Of a stretch of 64,000 nt of DNA, positions 9,376 to 19,050 are shown piece after piece. The position numbers were made by a program, and so were the translations under genes. Positions within the stretch are counted from its first letter, which is position 1, and every line of letters begins with the position of its first letter. Source of the DNA: Metabacillus litoralis (lineage in GTDB: Bacteria > Bacillota > Bacilli > Bacillales > Bacillaceae); assembly GCF_003667825.1 (NCBI RefSeq), contig NZ_CP033043.1, forward strand, positions 311,001 through 375,000. The letters are read 5' to 3'. The notes under the pieces were generated by a model that ran no database searches, was not told the DNA's origin, and saw nothing but the letters and a program-made list of their open reading frames with translations.

Positions 9376-10839
9376 ATGACAATTGTAAATGCAACATCAC
9401 CTATAAAAAATTTTGTTAATGGTAAATGGGTTTCTGCTAAAGGGAAAAATGTAGCCGAGGTACATAACCCAGCAAATAGCGAAAAAATTGCGACGGTGCC
9501 TCTTTCGACAAAAGAAGATGTTGATCAAGCAGTGAAGTCTGCAAAGGTAGCATTTCAAACATGGAAAAATGTTCCTGTACCTAAACGTGCCAGGCTTTTA
9601 TTTAAATACCACCATCTGTTAATGGAAAATCATAAGGAATTAGCAAAATTAATTGTTTTAGAGAACGGAAAAGCATTTAATGAAGCATATGGTGAGGTGC
9701 AACGTGGAATTGAATGTGTTGAATTCGCAACAGGTGCTCCAAGTCTTATAATGGGGGAATCACTTTCTAACATAGCAGAAGAAATAGACTCAGAGATGTT
9801 TCGGTATCCTCTTGGAGTTGTTGGAGGAATTTCACCATTTAACTTTCCGATGATGGTCCCACTTTGGATGTTTCCTCTAGCGATAGCATGTGGAAACACT
9901 TTTGTTTTAAAACCTTCAGAGAGAACACCTTTGTTAGCAAATAGGTTAGTAGAGCTGTTTACAGAAGCTGGTGCTCCTCCTGGAGTATTAAATATCGTTC
10001 ATGGTTCTCATGAGGTCGTAAATGGAATGCTACAACATCCAGATATTTCGGCTATATCATTTGTAGGGTCACAGCCTGTTGCGAAATATGTTTACGAACA
10101 AGCTGCTATGAATGGGAAAAGAGTTCAAGCCTTATCTGGTGCGAAAAATCATCATATTGTTATGAGTGATGCAAACATAGACAAAGCAGTACAACACATT
10201 ATTGGATCCGCCTTCGGAAGTGCGGGACAACGTTGTATGGCATGTAGTGCAGTTGTCATTATTGGAGAAGGGCAAGAGTTTGTATCAAAACTAAAACAAA
10301 AGGCTGATGAATTAATCCTTGGTAATGGACTGGATGAAGAAGTTCTTTTAACACCAATTATTAGAGCTTCGCATCGTGAAAAGGTTCTTTCGTATATTGA
10401 ATTAAGCATTGAAGAGGGAGCGAAATTAATACGAGATGGAAGAACGGAAATAGATAACAAAAAAGAAGGCTATTTCTTAGGTGCTACTATTTTTGATGGG
10501 GTGACACCTGATATGACCATCGCAAAAGAAGAAATTTTTGCACCTGTATTAAGTTTACTTCATGCGGAAAGCTTAGATGAAGCCTTAGAGTACTTACGGC
10601 AATCGAGATATGGTAATGGCGCAACGATTTATACAAAGGATGCAAAGGCAATTCGGCAATTTCGAGAGGAAGCTGACGCAGGTATGTTAGGAATTAATGT
10701 TGGTGTTCCGGCAACAATGGCATTCTTTCCTTTTTCTGGTTGGAAAGATTCTTTTTATGGTGACCTTCATGTTAATGGGAAGGATGGAGTAAATTTTTAT
10801 ACACGAAAAAAGATGATAACATCGCGATTTGATTTTTAA
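9376..10839 (+). CDS. mmsA: CoA-acylating (methyl)malonate-semialdehyde dehydrogenase
   Basis: A 487-aa aldehyde dehydrogenase superfamily member that converts malonate or methylmalonate semialdehyde to acetyl- or propionyl-CoA with NAD and CoA. Catalytic Cys is C287 in [11 protein letters not shown], the MmsA signature. The Rossmann region ([16 protein letters not shown]) is present. GGGAGGAG precedes the ATG. Together with the next gene (an omega-aminotransferase) it forms the lower reductive pyrimidine pathway, beta-alanine to malonate semialdehyde to acetyl-CoA. A TTACAAAATG element at 9297-9306 repeats the preT operator half-site. Confidence 0.88.
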   Translation: MTIVNATSPIKNFVNGKWVSAKGKNVAEVHNPANSEKIATVPLSTKEDVDQAVKSAKVAFQTWKNVPVPKRARLLFKYHHLLMENHKELAKLIVLENGKAFNEAYGEVQRGIECVEFATGAPSLIMGESLSNIAEEIDSEMFRYPLGVVGGISPFNFPMMVPLWMFPLAIACGNTFVLKPSERTPLLANRLVELFTEAGAPPGVLNIVHGSHEVVNGMLQHPDISAISFVGSQPVAKYVYEQAAMNGKRVQALSGAKNHHIVMSDANIDKAVQHIIGSAFGSAGQRCMACSAVVIIGEGQEFVSKLKQKADELILGNGLDEEVLLTPIIRASHREKVLSYIELSIEEGAKLIRDGRTEIDNKKEGYFLGATIFDGVTPDMTIAKEEIFAPVLSLLHAESLDEALEYLRQSRYGNGATIYTKDAKAIRQFREEADAGMLGINVGVPATMAFFPFSGWKDSFYGDLHVNGKDGVNFYTRKKMITSRFDF

Positions 10840-10955
10840 AGCTACTTAACTCAAGTGATGCTGTTAGCCATTTAGTTAAGGCTAAGCATATTAAGGGTCG
10901 CGTAAATGAAGGCCAACAGAAAAGATAGCCTTCAAGAATAGTAGGAGGAGTGTAT

Positions 10956-12317
10956 ATGAATTCCATTAACATGGCAAAAGATGATCTTAAATCAAAAGAT
11001 GAAAAATATGTTTGGCACTCAATGAAGCCATATCAGCCTGATGCAACAATGATTGTAAAAGAAGCAAATGGTGCGTGGATTACAGATATCAATGGAAAAA
11101 AATATTTAGATGCAATGGCAGGCTTATGGTGTGTAAATATCGGTCATGGGAGAGAGGAATTAGCAGAAGCTGCATATGAGCAATTAAAAAAATTAGCATA
11201 TTTTCCGCTAACGCATAGTCATACTCCAGCTATTGAACTTTCTGAAAAATTAAATTCATTGCTTGGCGGGGATTATGTTATCTTCTTTTCGAATAGTGGA
11301 TCTGAAGCAAATGAAGTAGCCTTCAAAATTGCTCGACAATATCATCAACAAACAGGAGAACATAATCGTTTCAAGATCATTTCAAGATATCGAGCATATC
11401 ATGGAAACACTGCGGGGGCATTAGCTGCAACTGGTCAGGCACAACGTAAGTATCGATACGAACCATTGGCCCCTGGTTTTATTCATGTTCCACCACCTGA
11501 TTCCTATAGAAAACCAGAGGACCCATCGTGTCCCCCTCGGGAGTTACCTTCCGTACAAACCATTGAACAGGTGATGACATGGGAATTAAATGAAACGGTT
11601 GCAGCGGTCATTATGGAACCAGTTATTACTGGAGGTGGCATTTTAATGCCTCCTGAACAGTACATGAGAGGTGTAAAAGAGGTATGTGAAGAAAGTGGTG
11701 CCCTCTTAATTGTTGATGAAGTTATTTGTGGTTTTGGCCGAACGGGTGAGGCTTTTGGATTTCAGAACTATGGTGTACAGCCTGATATCATCACCATGGC
11801 AAAGGGAATTACCAGTGCTTATCTACCTTTATCTGCAACGGCTGTTAAAAAAGAGATTTACGAAGCATTTAGAGGAACGGATGAATATGATTATCTTCGG
11901 CACGTAAATACATTTGGGGGGAACCCAGCCGCTTGCGCATTAGCATTAAAAAATCTCGAAATTATGGAAAGAGAAAAGCTTTTTTCCCGTTCAAAGGAAA
12001 TAGGAACAAATACGTTAAGCGCTTTGAAGACAAAACTGCAACACCATCCACTAGTAGGAGATATAAGAGGGAAAGGATTATTAATTGGGATAGAGCTTAT
12101 TTCTGATAAAAGCACTAAAACACCGCTTGAAGTTTCTTATGTGAATCAGGTAATCTCAGGATGTAAAGAAAAAGGACTTATCGTAGGTAAAAATGGAGCA
12201 ACCGTAGCTGGCTATAATAATGTTCTAACCTTGTCTCCACCACTAAGTATAGAATTAGAGGATGTTCAATTTATGATTGAAACAATTGTTGAGGAAATAA
12301 ATAAATTGCACGTATAA
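10956..12317 (+). CDS. class III aminotransferase, probably beta-alanine:pyruvate type
   Basis: A PLP-dependent class III (omega-amino acid) aminotransferase of 453 aa. The pyridoxal Lys is K283 in IITMAKGITSAY; IVDEVICGFGRTG is the PLP-ring and Asp motif. SNSGSEANEVAFK binds phosphate. The ATG at 10956 lies 5 bases after GGAGGAG; a GTG at 10950 overlaps the site. Position next to mmsA suggests beta-alanine or 3-aminoisobutyrate as amino donor. Other omega-amino acids cannot be excluded. Confidence 0.85.
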   Translation: MNSINMAKDDLKSKDEKYVWHSMKPYQPDATMIVKEANGAWITDINGKKYLDAMAGLWCVNIGHGREELAEAAYEQLKKLAYFPLTHSHTPAIELSEKLNSLLGGDYVIFFSNSGSEANEVAFKIARQYHQQTGEHNRFKIISRYRAYHGNTAGALAATGQAQRKYRYEPLAPGFIHVPPPDSYRKPEDPSCPPRELPSVQTIEQVMTWELNETVAAVIMEPVITGGGILMPPEQYMRGVKEVCEESGALLIVDEVICGFGRTGEAFGFQNYGVQPDIITMAKGITSAYLPLSATAVKKEIYEAFRGTDEYDYLRHVNTFGGNPAACALALKNLEIMEREKLFSRSKEIGTNTLSALKTKLQHHPLVGDIRGKGLLIGIELISDKSTKTPLEVSYVNQVISGCKEKGLIVGKNGATVAGYNNVLTLSPPLSIELEDVQFMIETIVEEINKLHV

Positions 12318-12326
12318 GATATGAAG

Positions 12327-12363
12327 GAGGACAGACTCGGGAATAGTGGTCTGTCTTTTTTTA
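12327..12363 (+). terminator. intrinsic terminator
   Basis: GACAGAC (12330-12336) pairs with GTCTGTC (12349-12355) and runs into seven T. Confidence 0.85.
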
Positions 12364-12460
12364 TTTTAAGATAAATGATTTGCAAGATTAGGTTATTGCT
12401 ATTAGTAAAAAACTAGATCTTTTCAGAAATTTTACAGATCCGTTTTAAGCGAAGAAACCG

Positions 12461-12512
12461 TGTTAGATTATATAACACGGTCATTGCATGAACCTTTTAT
12501 CCCATTTATACT
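12461..12512 (+). promoter_or_regulatory. TnrA box and promoter of the guanidine ABC operon
   Basis: TGTTAGATTATATAACA (12461-12477) is a perfect match to TGTNANAWWWTNTNACA. A core promoter TTGCAT (12484-12489), 17 bases, TATACT (12507-12512) follows. With a start near 12519 the box centre is at about -50, the geometry of TnrA-activated promoters. The palindrome TTGTTATAACAA sits at the expected transcript start. Confidence 0.75.
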
Positions 12513-12559
12513 TTGTTATAACAAAAGCATTCAATTTTTCAACTCCATAAAGGTTCTCT

Positions 12560-12675
12560 ATGAATTTGAGAACGAAAAAGCTGCCTAGGGTTCCGTTGGA
12601 TTTACCAAGCTGGTCCGAGAGGGAGCGTATAGAAATAACCTGTTTCTATATACACGGAAGGACAAAAGCCTGGGA
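12560..12675 (+). ncRNA. guanidine-I riboswitch (ykkC class) aptamer, copy 1
   Basis: The conserved blocks of the ykkC subtype 1 aptamer are present in order: GCCTAGGGTTCCG (12583-12595), TGGTCCGAGAGGGAGCG and ACACGGAAGGACAAAAGCCTGGGAGA. The last block also forms the left arm of a terminator. The aptamer should bind guanidinium and prevent termination, turning on the downstream ABC importer. Boundaries are approximate. Confidence 0.92.
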
Positions 12676-12703
12676 GACGACCTCTCCAAGGCTTTTTATT
12701 TTT
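12664..12703 (+). terminator. riboswitch-controlled terminator, copy 1
   Basis: AAAAGCCTGGGAGA pairs with TCTCCAAGGCTTTT (one mismatch) before a T-rich tail. The left arm is the conserved 3' end of the aptamer, so aptamer and terminator exclude each other. Confidence 0.88.
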
Positions 12704-12808
12704 CCTCTTATTATAATTTGAAAATTCCCAATATTTAATAAATTAACAGGAAAGGAGATCTGAAGTATTTATAGCTCTACCAAAATAAAAAAAACAGGAG
12801 TGAGAAGC

Positions 12809-13813
12809 ATGAAAAAACAATTTAACATACTTTTGTCAGTATTGTTTGTCTTTTTATTAGCAGCTTGCGGAAATTCAAGTGAAGAGGCAAGTGGAAGTAG
12901 CTCTAAAAGTGAACCAATAAAAATTGGGTTCAGTGCATTACCTAGCTGGTACTTATGGCATCTAGTCGAAGAAAAAGGATTCTTTGAAAAACATGGAGTT
13001 GAGGTTGAATTAGTTTATTTTCCGGTTTATGCTGATTCATTATCCGCCTTAAACACTGGAGAAATTGATGGAAACAGCCAAGCGCTTATTGACACTATTG
13101 CCCCACTTGAAAACGGTATTGAACTTAAATCAGTTTTTATAACAGATAACTCAAACGGTGGAGATGGCCTAGTAGCAACAAAGGATATTCAATCTGTTGA
13201 AGATTTAAAAGGTAAGAAAGTTGGAACAGAAATTGGTACGATTGAGCATTTCTTTATGTTAACAGCACTTGAACAGGCTGGCTTAAAGGAATCTGATGTG
13301 AATTTTACTAACCTTACTGTTCAAGATGCAGGGACAACATTTATTGCTGGAAATTTAGATGCAGCTGGATTATGGGAGCCATTCCTTAGTACTGCTGAAT
13401 CAGAAGGAAATGGACATAAATTAATTACCTCAGCAGAATTCCCGGGTCTTATTGCAGATCTCTTTGTAGTTCGCAAGGAAATCGCAGAAAACCGTCAAGA
13501 AGATCTTGAAAAAATAACTGCTGCTTGGTTTGAAGCAGTAAACTATTATTCAGAAAATGAAGAAGAATCACTTGAAATTATTGCTGAAGCCGCCGGTATT
13601 ACGGTTGATGAACTTGCTATTGGAATGGAAGGGTTTGAATTATTCACACCTGAGCAAAACGTTGCTGCTTTTGAAAAATCAGATAGCTATAAATCTATTG
13701 AATATACGGCCGAGGAAAATGCAAAATTCCTTCAAAAATTAGAGTTTATAAAAGAGATTCCAGATATGACATTATTACTTGACTCTAGTTTTATTGAAAA
13801 TAGTCATGAGTAG
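12809..13813 (+). CDS. ABC transporter substrate-binding lipoprotein (SsuA/NMT1-like), putative guanidine importer
   Basis: A secreted lipoprotein of 334 aa with a signal peptide and lipobox LLAAC. The mature part resembles SsuA/TauA/ThiY-type binding proteins (KIGFSALPSWYLWHLVEEKG, then DLKGKKVGTEIGT). It should present its ligand to the permease and ATPase encoded next. The ATG at 12809 lies 8 bases after AGGAG; the GTG at 12800 overlaps that site. Control by a guanidine-I riboswitch makes guanidinium or a guanidine compound the likely ligand, an inference from context. Confidence 0.85.
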   Translation: MKKQFNILLSVLFVFLLAACGNSSEEASGSSSKSEPIKIGFSALPSWYLWHLVEEKGFFEKHGVEVELVYFPVYADSLSALNTGEIDGNSQALIDTIAPLENGIELKSVFITDNSNGGDGLVATKDIQSVEDLKGKKVGTEIGTIEHFFMLTALEQAGLKESDVNFTNLTVQDAGTTFIAGNLDAAGLWEPFLSTAESEGNGHKLITSAEFPGLIADLFVVRKEIAENRQEDLEKITAAWFEAVNYYSENEEESLEIIAEAAGITVDELAIGMEGFELFTPEQNVAAFEKSDSYKSIEYTAEENAKFLQKLEFIKEIPDMTLLLDSSFIENSHE

Positions 13814-13834
13814 AACCGGAAAGAGGTGACAAAC

Positions 13835-14653
13835 ATGGAGGCTGCAAAAAAGAAAGGTTACTTGAGAACATTATTTCGAATTCATGAGGAAATTCCGAAG
13901 TCTTGGTATTTAGTCGGAATAGGATCCGCATTTATAGGACTGTTTCTAATTTGGTATCTATTGAGCATAATGGGGGTTGTAAAGGAAGTGTTTCTACCTT
14001 CACCATTTGTCGTGATTGAATCGCTCTTTATGTCCCTTGCTGATTCTGATTTTTGGAATCAAATAGGCATTAGTGTTTACCGTGTTTTTATGGGATTTTT
14101 ATTAGCTTGTATCATAGGTGTTCCACTAGGAATTTTTGCTGGGACGTTTAAAATCGCAGAATCGATTGTTGTACCTATGTCTGAATTTATCCGGTATATG
14201 CCGGCAGCAGCATTTATTCCACTTATTATGGTATGGGCTGGGATCGGTGAAACTGCAAAAATTCTTGTTATTTTTATAGGATGTTTCTTCCAATTGTTGC
14301 TAATGGTAGCCGAAGACACTAGCAGAGTGAATAAAGATTTGTTATCCGCATCTTACACATTAGGAGCAAAACGAGGTCAGGTCATTTCGAAAGTGATCAT
14401 ACCAGCGATTTTACCAAAGTTAATGGTAACAATGCGTCTTATTATGGGATGGGCTTGGACGTACTTAGTTGTAGCAGAGCTTGTAGCAGCAAACAGTGGC
14501 CTTGGATATACGATTATGAAGGCACAGCGTTTTTTAGATACAGAGTTAATTTTTGTTGGAATTATTGTTATTGGATTATTAGGTTTAGTTATTGATCGTT
14601 GCTTTGCACTTTTAACGAAAAAATTATTCCCTTGGGCAGAAGGAGGACAATAG
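13835..14653 (+). CDS. ABC transporter permease (SsuC/TauC-like)
   Basis: An integral membrane protein of about 272 aa with six predicted membrane helices and the BPD_transp_1 EAA-type loop (ASYTLGAKRGQVISKVIIPA). The ATG at 13835 lies 8 bases after AAGAGG; the GTG at 13826 overlaps it. It sits 20 bases after the binding protein and directly before the ATPase, forming an SsuACB-type importer. Confidence 0.87.
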   Translation: MEAAKKKGYLRTLFRIHEEIPKSWYLVGIGSAFIGLFLIWYLLSIMGVVKEVFLPSPFVVIESLFMSLADSDFWNQIGISVYRVFMGFLLACIIGVPLGIFAGTFKIAESIVVPMSEFIRYMPAAAFIPLIMVWAGIGETAKILVIFIGCFFQLLLMVAEDTSRVNKDLLSASYTLGAKRGQVISKVIIPAILPKLMVTMRLIMGWAWTYLVVAELVAANSGLGYTIMKAQRFLDTELIFVGIIVIGLLGLVIDRCFALLTKKLFPWAEGGQ

Positions 14654-14654
14654 A

Positions 14655-15449
14655 ATGTTAAATGCAGTAAAACAAGCAGAGCCACTTCTACAATCGGAAT
14701 TAGAGATTAGTATAAACGGACTATCAAAGGTGTATCAAACAAAAGCAGGAAGCTTTCAAGCACTAGAAGATGTGTCAATGTATGTGAAAAATGAGGAGTT
14801 TGTTTCCATACTAGGTCCTTCTGGTTGTGGTAAATCTACAATTCTACGGATATTAGCAGGATTAGAAGATTCTACGAGTGGAAGTGTAAAGGTTTCAGAT
14901 CAAGAAGTAGTAGGACCTAGTGTAAACAGGGGTATGGTGTTTCAATCTTACACACTATTTCCATGGTTAAATGTTCGTGACAATATTGAATTTGGTCTAA
15001 AACTAAAGGGAATGGGTTCAAAAGAACGAAAGGAAATTTCTGATCGGTATTTGGAATTAGTAGGTCTTGAGCGGTTTGCTGAATCATATGGAAAAGAACT
15101 TTCGGGAGGTATGAAGCAAAGGGTGGCAATTGCTAGATCATTAGCTAATAATCCAGAGGTTTTGTTAATGGATGAGCCGTTTGGTGCACTCGACGCACAA
15201 ACAAAGCAATCGATGCAGCAGTTATTGCTTGATATTTGGAAAAAGGAAAAGACCACAATTGTTTTTATTACACATGATATTGATGAAGCTATTTTCTTAT
15301 CGCAACGAATTTACGTAATGCAAGCAAGACCAGGGAAAATTATCGAGGAAATTGACGCAGACCTTCACCTGTTTCAAGATGGTGACTTGGTGGAAGTTGA
15401 TCAATTTATGAAGCTGAAGAAGCATATTGTCTCGTTATTAAAGCATTAA
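14655..15449 (+). CDS. ABC transporter ATP-binding protein (SsuB/TauB-like)
   Basis: A 264-aa ATPase with Walker A GPSGCGKST, Q-loop MVFQSYTLFPW, signature LSGGMKQR, Walker B VLLMDEPFGALD and H-loop ITHD. It starts one base after the permease stop with GGAGGA overlapping the end of that gene, so the two are translationally linked. It energises the importer under guanidine riboswitch 1. Confidence 0.9.
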   Translation: MLNAVKQAEPLLQSELEISINGLSKVYQTKAGSFQALEDVSMYVKNEEFVSILGPSGCGKSTILRILAGLEDSTSGSVKVSDQEVVGPSVNRGMVFQSYTLFPWLNVRDNIEFGLKLKGMGSKERKEISDRYLELVGLERFAESYGKELSGGMKQRVAIARSLANNPEVLLMDEPFGALDAQTKQSMQQLLLDIWKKEKTTIVFITHDIDEAIFLSQRIYVMQARPGKIIEEIDADLHLFQDGDLVEVDQFMKLKKHIVSLLKH

Positions 15450-15473
15450 ATGGTCACATTTTACATGGTGTGG

Positions 15474-15507
15474 TAAAAGGCAGTGGTGCTTAGCTACTGC
15501 CTTTATT
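15474..15507 (+). terminator. intrinsic terminator after ABC operon
   Basis: AAAAGGCAGT pairs with ACTGCCTTTA followed by TTGTT. The T tail is short, so some read-through into the chemoreceptor gene is possible. Confidence 0.6.
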
Positions 15508-15607
15508 GTTGCAGAATATCTACAATAGCAGGGGGATTTTTAGATTTATCTTTGATAAAAGGAATTTAATTCTTCTATAACGATTTCATTTTTAGGAGGG
15601 CTCAAGG

Positions 15608-17296
15608 ATGAGCATCAGAACAAAACTACTATTTGGATTTACAGCTGTACTTACAGCGGCCCTTATTGCATTTATTATCATTTATTTTTCCCTTCAACAC
15701 GTAATGAACTCGTACGAAACACTAGCAGAACAAGAAGTAAAAAAGCTTGAGCTAGCTCATGATATTCAGTTTGATGATTTAACTCTTACAGATTCCGTTA
15801 GAGGCATTATTATTGAGCCGTCAAATCAGGCTGAGCTTGATCGATACAATGAATATGCAGTGAAAATAGAGGAACACATTAATGAGGTTATTCCACTTTT
15901 AGATAATGAAGAAACAATACAAATTTTTCATAACCTTGAACTACATAATCAGGAGCTAATTGATCTTGAAACACAAATGATGGAGCTTGCTGCAACAGAT
16001 GAGGAAAAAACTCTCGAGCTATTTAATGGTAAATATGCTGAGGTGAGAGAGATCTTTAGCAGTCAATTAGAACACTTTAAAGAAATACAAACAGAGTTGA
16101 TCTCCACGAAAGTACAGCAGGAGGCTGACACAATGGATCGACAAGCACTTTTTGGACTATGTGCTTTTGTTATCGCCATCATCATAGGATTCTTAATTGC
16201 TGTTATTGTCTCGAGAAATACTACAAAACCATTAACTCAAGTAGTACAAAAACTTGAAGAATTGTCTAACAATGAAGGAGATTTAACAGCACGACTTGAG
16301 GTGAAGAGTAAAGACGAGGTGGGTCAGCTAGCTCATGCATTTAATAAGATGCTGGACAATATTCAGCAGTTAATGAAGCTCGTACAAAAAACAACTGTTG
16401 AAGTAGCAGCTTCATCTGACGAACTTTCTGCTAGTGCGGAACAAAATGCCGCTGCTTCTAACCAGTTAACAAATGCAATGCAGGAAATTTCTGTTGTTGG
16501 TGAAAGACAAGTGAAGGATTCTGAAGAGGGTGTTACCAAAATGTCCAACGTTTCTTCGGGGGCATTGCAAATTGCTGATTTTTCACTGTCTGTTTATGAT
16601 TCAGCAAAAGATACATCAAGTGCTGCGCAAAACGGAAACCTTGCTATCCATCAATCAAGAGAACAAATGAACTTCATTCAAAAAACAGTCAGTGAAGCAA
16701 ATGAAAAAACAAAGGAATTAGGAAATTTAACGAAGCAAATTGGACAAATATCAGATGTGATTACAGGAATTTCAGATCAAACAAATTTACTAGCCTTAAA
16801 TGCAACAATTGAGGCTGCTCGTGCCGGAGAACAAGGAAAAGGCTTCGCTGTCGTTGCTGGAGAGGTTCGCAAGTTAGCAGAGGAATCGAAAAAATCTGCT
16901 AGTCAAATTACAATTATTATTCAAAAAATACAAGAGAGTACAGAAGTAGTAATAGATTATATGCTTAATGGTCAGAAGGAAGTAGATTCAGGATTGATTG
17001 CTGTTAATGAAGCAAGTGAAGCTTTTGAAAAAATATCAAAAGAAATTGAGAATGTCACACTACAAGTAGAAAGTATCTCTGCTTTGGCAGAAGAAATGTC
17101 AGCAGAAGCAAACGATAGCATGTTATCGATTGAGGGATTATCTGAACTGACCAAACAAGCTTCGGCGACGATTCAAAATGTAGCCGCGTCATCAGAGGAG
17201 CAACTTGCTTCCATTGAGGAAATTACATCTTCAGCAGAAAATCTAGCAACAATGGCTGAAACACTACAGATTACGGTGGGAAGGTTTAAAGTTTAG
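15608..17296 (+). CDS. methyl-accepting chemotaxis protein
   Basis: A 562-aa transmembrane chemoreceptor. TM1 lies at about residues 7-30, a helical (4HB_MCP-like) extracellular domain of about 150 residues follows, TM2 is at about 182-203, then HAMP (about 205-258) and a long signalling domain. The hairpin tip sequence [38 protein letters not shown] is diagnostic and is quoted here in part only by its motif [23 protein letters not shown] precedes the ATG. It lies between guanidine transport genes, so it may sense guanidine or a related solute. The ligand is unproven. Confidence 0.9.
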   Translation: MSIRTKLLFGFTAVLTAALIAFIIIYFSLQHVMNSYETLAEQEVKKLELAHDIQFDDLTLTDSVRGIIIEPSNQAELDRYNEYAVKIEEHINEVIPLLDNEETIQIFHNLELHNQELIDLETQMMELAATDEEKTLELFNGKYAEVREIFSSQLEHFKEIQTELISTKVQQEADTMDRQALFGLCAFVIAIIIGFLIAVIVSRNTTKPLTQVVQKLEELSNNEGDLTARLEVKSKDEVGQLAHAFNKMLDNIQQLMKLVQKTTVEVAASSDELSASAEQNAAASNQLTNAMQEISVVGERQVKDSEEGVTKMSNVSSGALQIADFSLSVYDSAKDTSSAAQNGNLAIHQSREQMNFIQKTVSEANEKTKELGNLTKQIGQISDVITGISDQTNLLALNATIEAARAGEQGKGFAVVAGEVRKLAEESKKSASQITIIIQKIQESTEVVIDYMLNGQKEVDSGLIAVNEASEAFEKISKEIENVTLQVESISALAEEMSAEANDSMLSIEGLSELTKQASATIQNVAASSEEQLASIEEITSSAENLATMAETLQITVGRFKV

Positions 17297-17307
17297 GTGA
17301 AATAGTT

Positions 17308-17360
17308 TGTCACAAAATCTAACACACTATTTGAACTGTTAGATTTTGCGACATTATAAT
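17308..17360 (+). promoter_or_regulatory. two TnrA/GlnR boxes around the APC permease promoter
   Basis: TGTCACAAAATCTAACA (17308-17324) matches TGTNANAWWWTNTNACA perfectly. TGTTAGATTTTGCGACA (17337-17353) matches with one mismatch. The promoter TTGAAC (17331-17336), 18 bases, TATAAT (17355-17360) places the first box at about -51 (activating position) and the second over the spacer (about -22, repressing position). The two boxes also form an inverted repeat with each other. Confidence 0.75.
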
Positions 17361-17458
17361 GGAACACAAGTAAAAATGTTATTTATCGCTTTAAAGTATA
17401 GTAGTGAAATTGTGGTTTATATGGTCTGAATATTCAGAAAAAGAGAGAGGGAAAAAGC

Positions 17459-18808
17459 ATGACACAAACAACTGAATTCAAAAAGTCTCTAAATTTATTT
17501 GGTGTTGTTTTCCTTGGACTTGCCTGGATGACACCAATGATCTTTTTTACCGTGTACGGTGTTGCGTTTGAAGCAGCGGGTGGAATGCTTGCTGCTGCTT
17601 ATGTTGTAGCATTTATAGCGATTTTTTTTACAGCATATAGCTATAGCAGAATGGTAAAGGCTTATCCGATTTCGGGCTCAGCCTACACCTATACTAAGAA
17701 AGCAATCAATCCAAAGATGGGGTTTCTTGTTGGCTGGGCTCTTTTGCTTGATTATATTGTTTCACCAATTATTGCTTGTTTAACATTTGGCCTATTCTTA
17801 AATGCACAGTTTCCGAGTATACCAGTTTATGTATGGATTATCTTGTTAAATGTCATTTTGGCATTTGTGAATATTATTGGGATTAAATCAGTAGCAAGAG
17901 TAAGTGGGTTTTCTGTTATTTTTCAGATCCTCTTTATTATCTTCTTTTGTGCCTTTGTAACAAAGGATATTCTTGTTGGCGGAGACGGATCAGGTTTATT
18001 TTCCTTTCAACCGTTCTTTTCTAGTGACTTTTCCGTTTCAACGATTTTCTCAGGAGCAGCTCTTATCTGCTTTTGTTTTTTAGGATTTGATGCAGTAACC
18101 ACAATGGCAGAGGAAACAGTTAATCCTCGTAAAACAATACCTAAAGCAATTTTCCTAATAGTTATTATTGCTGCAGTGTTATACATTTCTATCTCTTATT
18201 TAACACAACTAGCCTATCCTAACTTTACGTTTGAAAATGGTGATACAGCTTCTTTTGAGCTTATTCAAATGGTTGGTGGAAATCTATTAAGTGCCCTTTT
18301 TACAACCGTATTAATTGTGGCAACCTTTACTCAAGGAGTTTCATCTGTTACAAGTGTAACGAGGTTTTTATTTGCATTAGGGAGAGAGTCAATCTTGCCG
18401 AACAAAGTGTTTGGTTATTTACACCCTAAATATAAAACACCCGTGATTAACATTATCTTTGTGACAATCATTTCATTTTTCTCCATAGCTATTGATTTAG
18501 ATACAGCTGTAACATTTGTTAGCTTTGGTGCCCTTACGGCATTTACGTTCGTCAATTTATCTGTTATTTCACATTATTATGTAAAAAGTAAAATGCGGTC
18601 TGCTAAACAAACTTTTCTTTATCTCATTTTTCCTTTCGTCGGTGCTTGTTTTATTGGATGGTTATTAACTTTGTTAGAAGCACAAACACTCTTAATTGGA
18701 ATTGCTTGGATTGTAATAGGATTTATTTACATTGGAATCCGAACAAGCATGTTTAAAAAGCCGATTTCTACTTTAAAGGAAGGAAAGGTAGCAATCGAAA
18801 ATAGATAA
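17459..18808 (+). CDS. APC family permease, nitrogen-regulated
   Basis: A 449-aa polytopic membrane protein with about 12 helices and the APC superfamily signature (GVVFLGLAWMTPMIFFTVYG at TM1; SGSAYTYTKKAINPKMGFL in the TM2-TM3 loop). Members carry amino acids, polyamines or other amino compounds. Its TnrA-box promoter and its place between the guanidine ABC operon and the guanidine degradation operon suggest a nitrogen-source substrate, possibly guanidine, urea or an amino acid. No riboswitch precedes it. Confidence 0.82.
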   Translation: MTQTTEFKKSLNLFGVVFLGLAWMTPMIFFTVYGVAFEAAGGMLAAAYVVAFIAIFFTAYSYSRMVKAYPISGSAYTYTKKAINPKMGFLVGWALLLDYIVSPIIACLTFGLFLNAQFPSIPVYVWIILLNVILAFVNIIGIKSVARVSGFSVIFQILFIIFFCAFVTKDILVGGDGSGLFSFQPFFSSDFSVSTIFSGAALICFCFLGFDAVTTMAEETVNPRKTIPKAIFLIVIIAAVLYISISYLTQLAYPNFTFENGDTASFELIQMVGGNLLSALFTTVLIVATFTQGVSSVTSVTRFLFALGRESILPNKVFGYLHPKYKTPVINIIFVTIISFFSIAIDLDTAVTFVSFGALTAFTFVNLSVISHYYVKSKMRSAKQTFLYLIFPFVGACFIGWLLTLLEAQTLLIGIAWIVIGFIYIGIRTSMFKKPISTLKEGKVAIENR

Positions 18809-18821
18809 TTTTCAAAAAGTG

Positions 18822-18874
18822 TGTTAGAAAATCTGACATAGTGTTTGGAAGGTTGTAATAGGGTGGTCTATAAT
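18822..18874 (+). promoter_or_regulatory. TnrA box and promoter of the guanidine degradation operon
   Basis: TGTTAGAAAATCTGACA (18822-18838) is a perfect TGTNANAWWWTNTNACA match. TTGGAA (18845-18850), 18 bases, TATAAT (18869-18874) forms the promoter. Predicted start near 18881 puts the box centre at about -51. Confidence 0.75.
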
Positions 18875-18899
18875 AAATTTACAGAACAAATTAAATAAA

Positions 18900-19050
18900 G
18901 CTTCTCAGATGAGAAGGAAAAAGCTGTCTAGGGTTCCGTTCTTGTTGCGAATATCCCCTCATTCAATACAAGGAGTCTGGTCCGAGAGAGAGCGTATAGC
19001 TGATACCGCATGTTAGCTATATACACGGAGGGATAAAAGCCTGGGAGACG
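18900..19050 (+). ncRNA. guanidine-I riboswitch (ykkC class) aptamer, copy 2
   Basis: Conserved blocks GTCTAGGGTTCCG (18926-18938), CTGGTCCGAGAGAGAGCG (18977-18994) and ACACGGAGGGATAAAAGCCTGGGAGA (from 19023) are present. Between the first two the P2 arm is longer than in copy 1 (CTTGTTG...CAATACAAG). It controls the degradation operon that starts at 19117. Limits are approximate. Confidence 0.93.
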
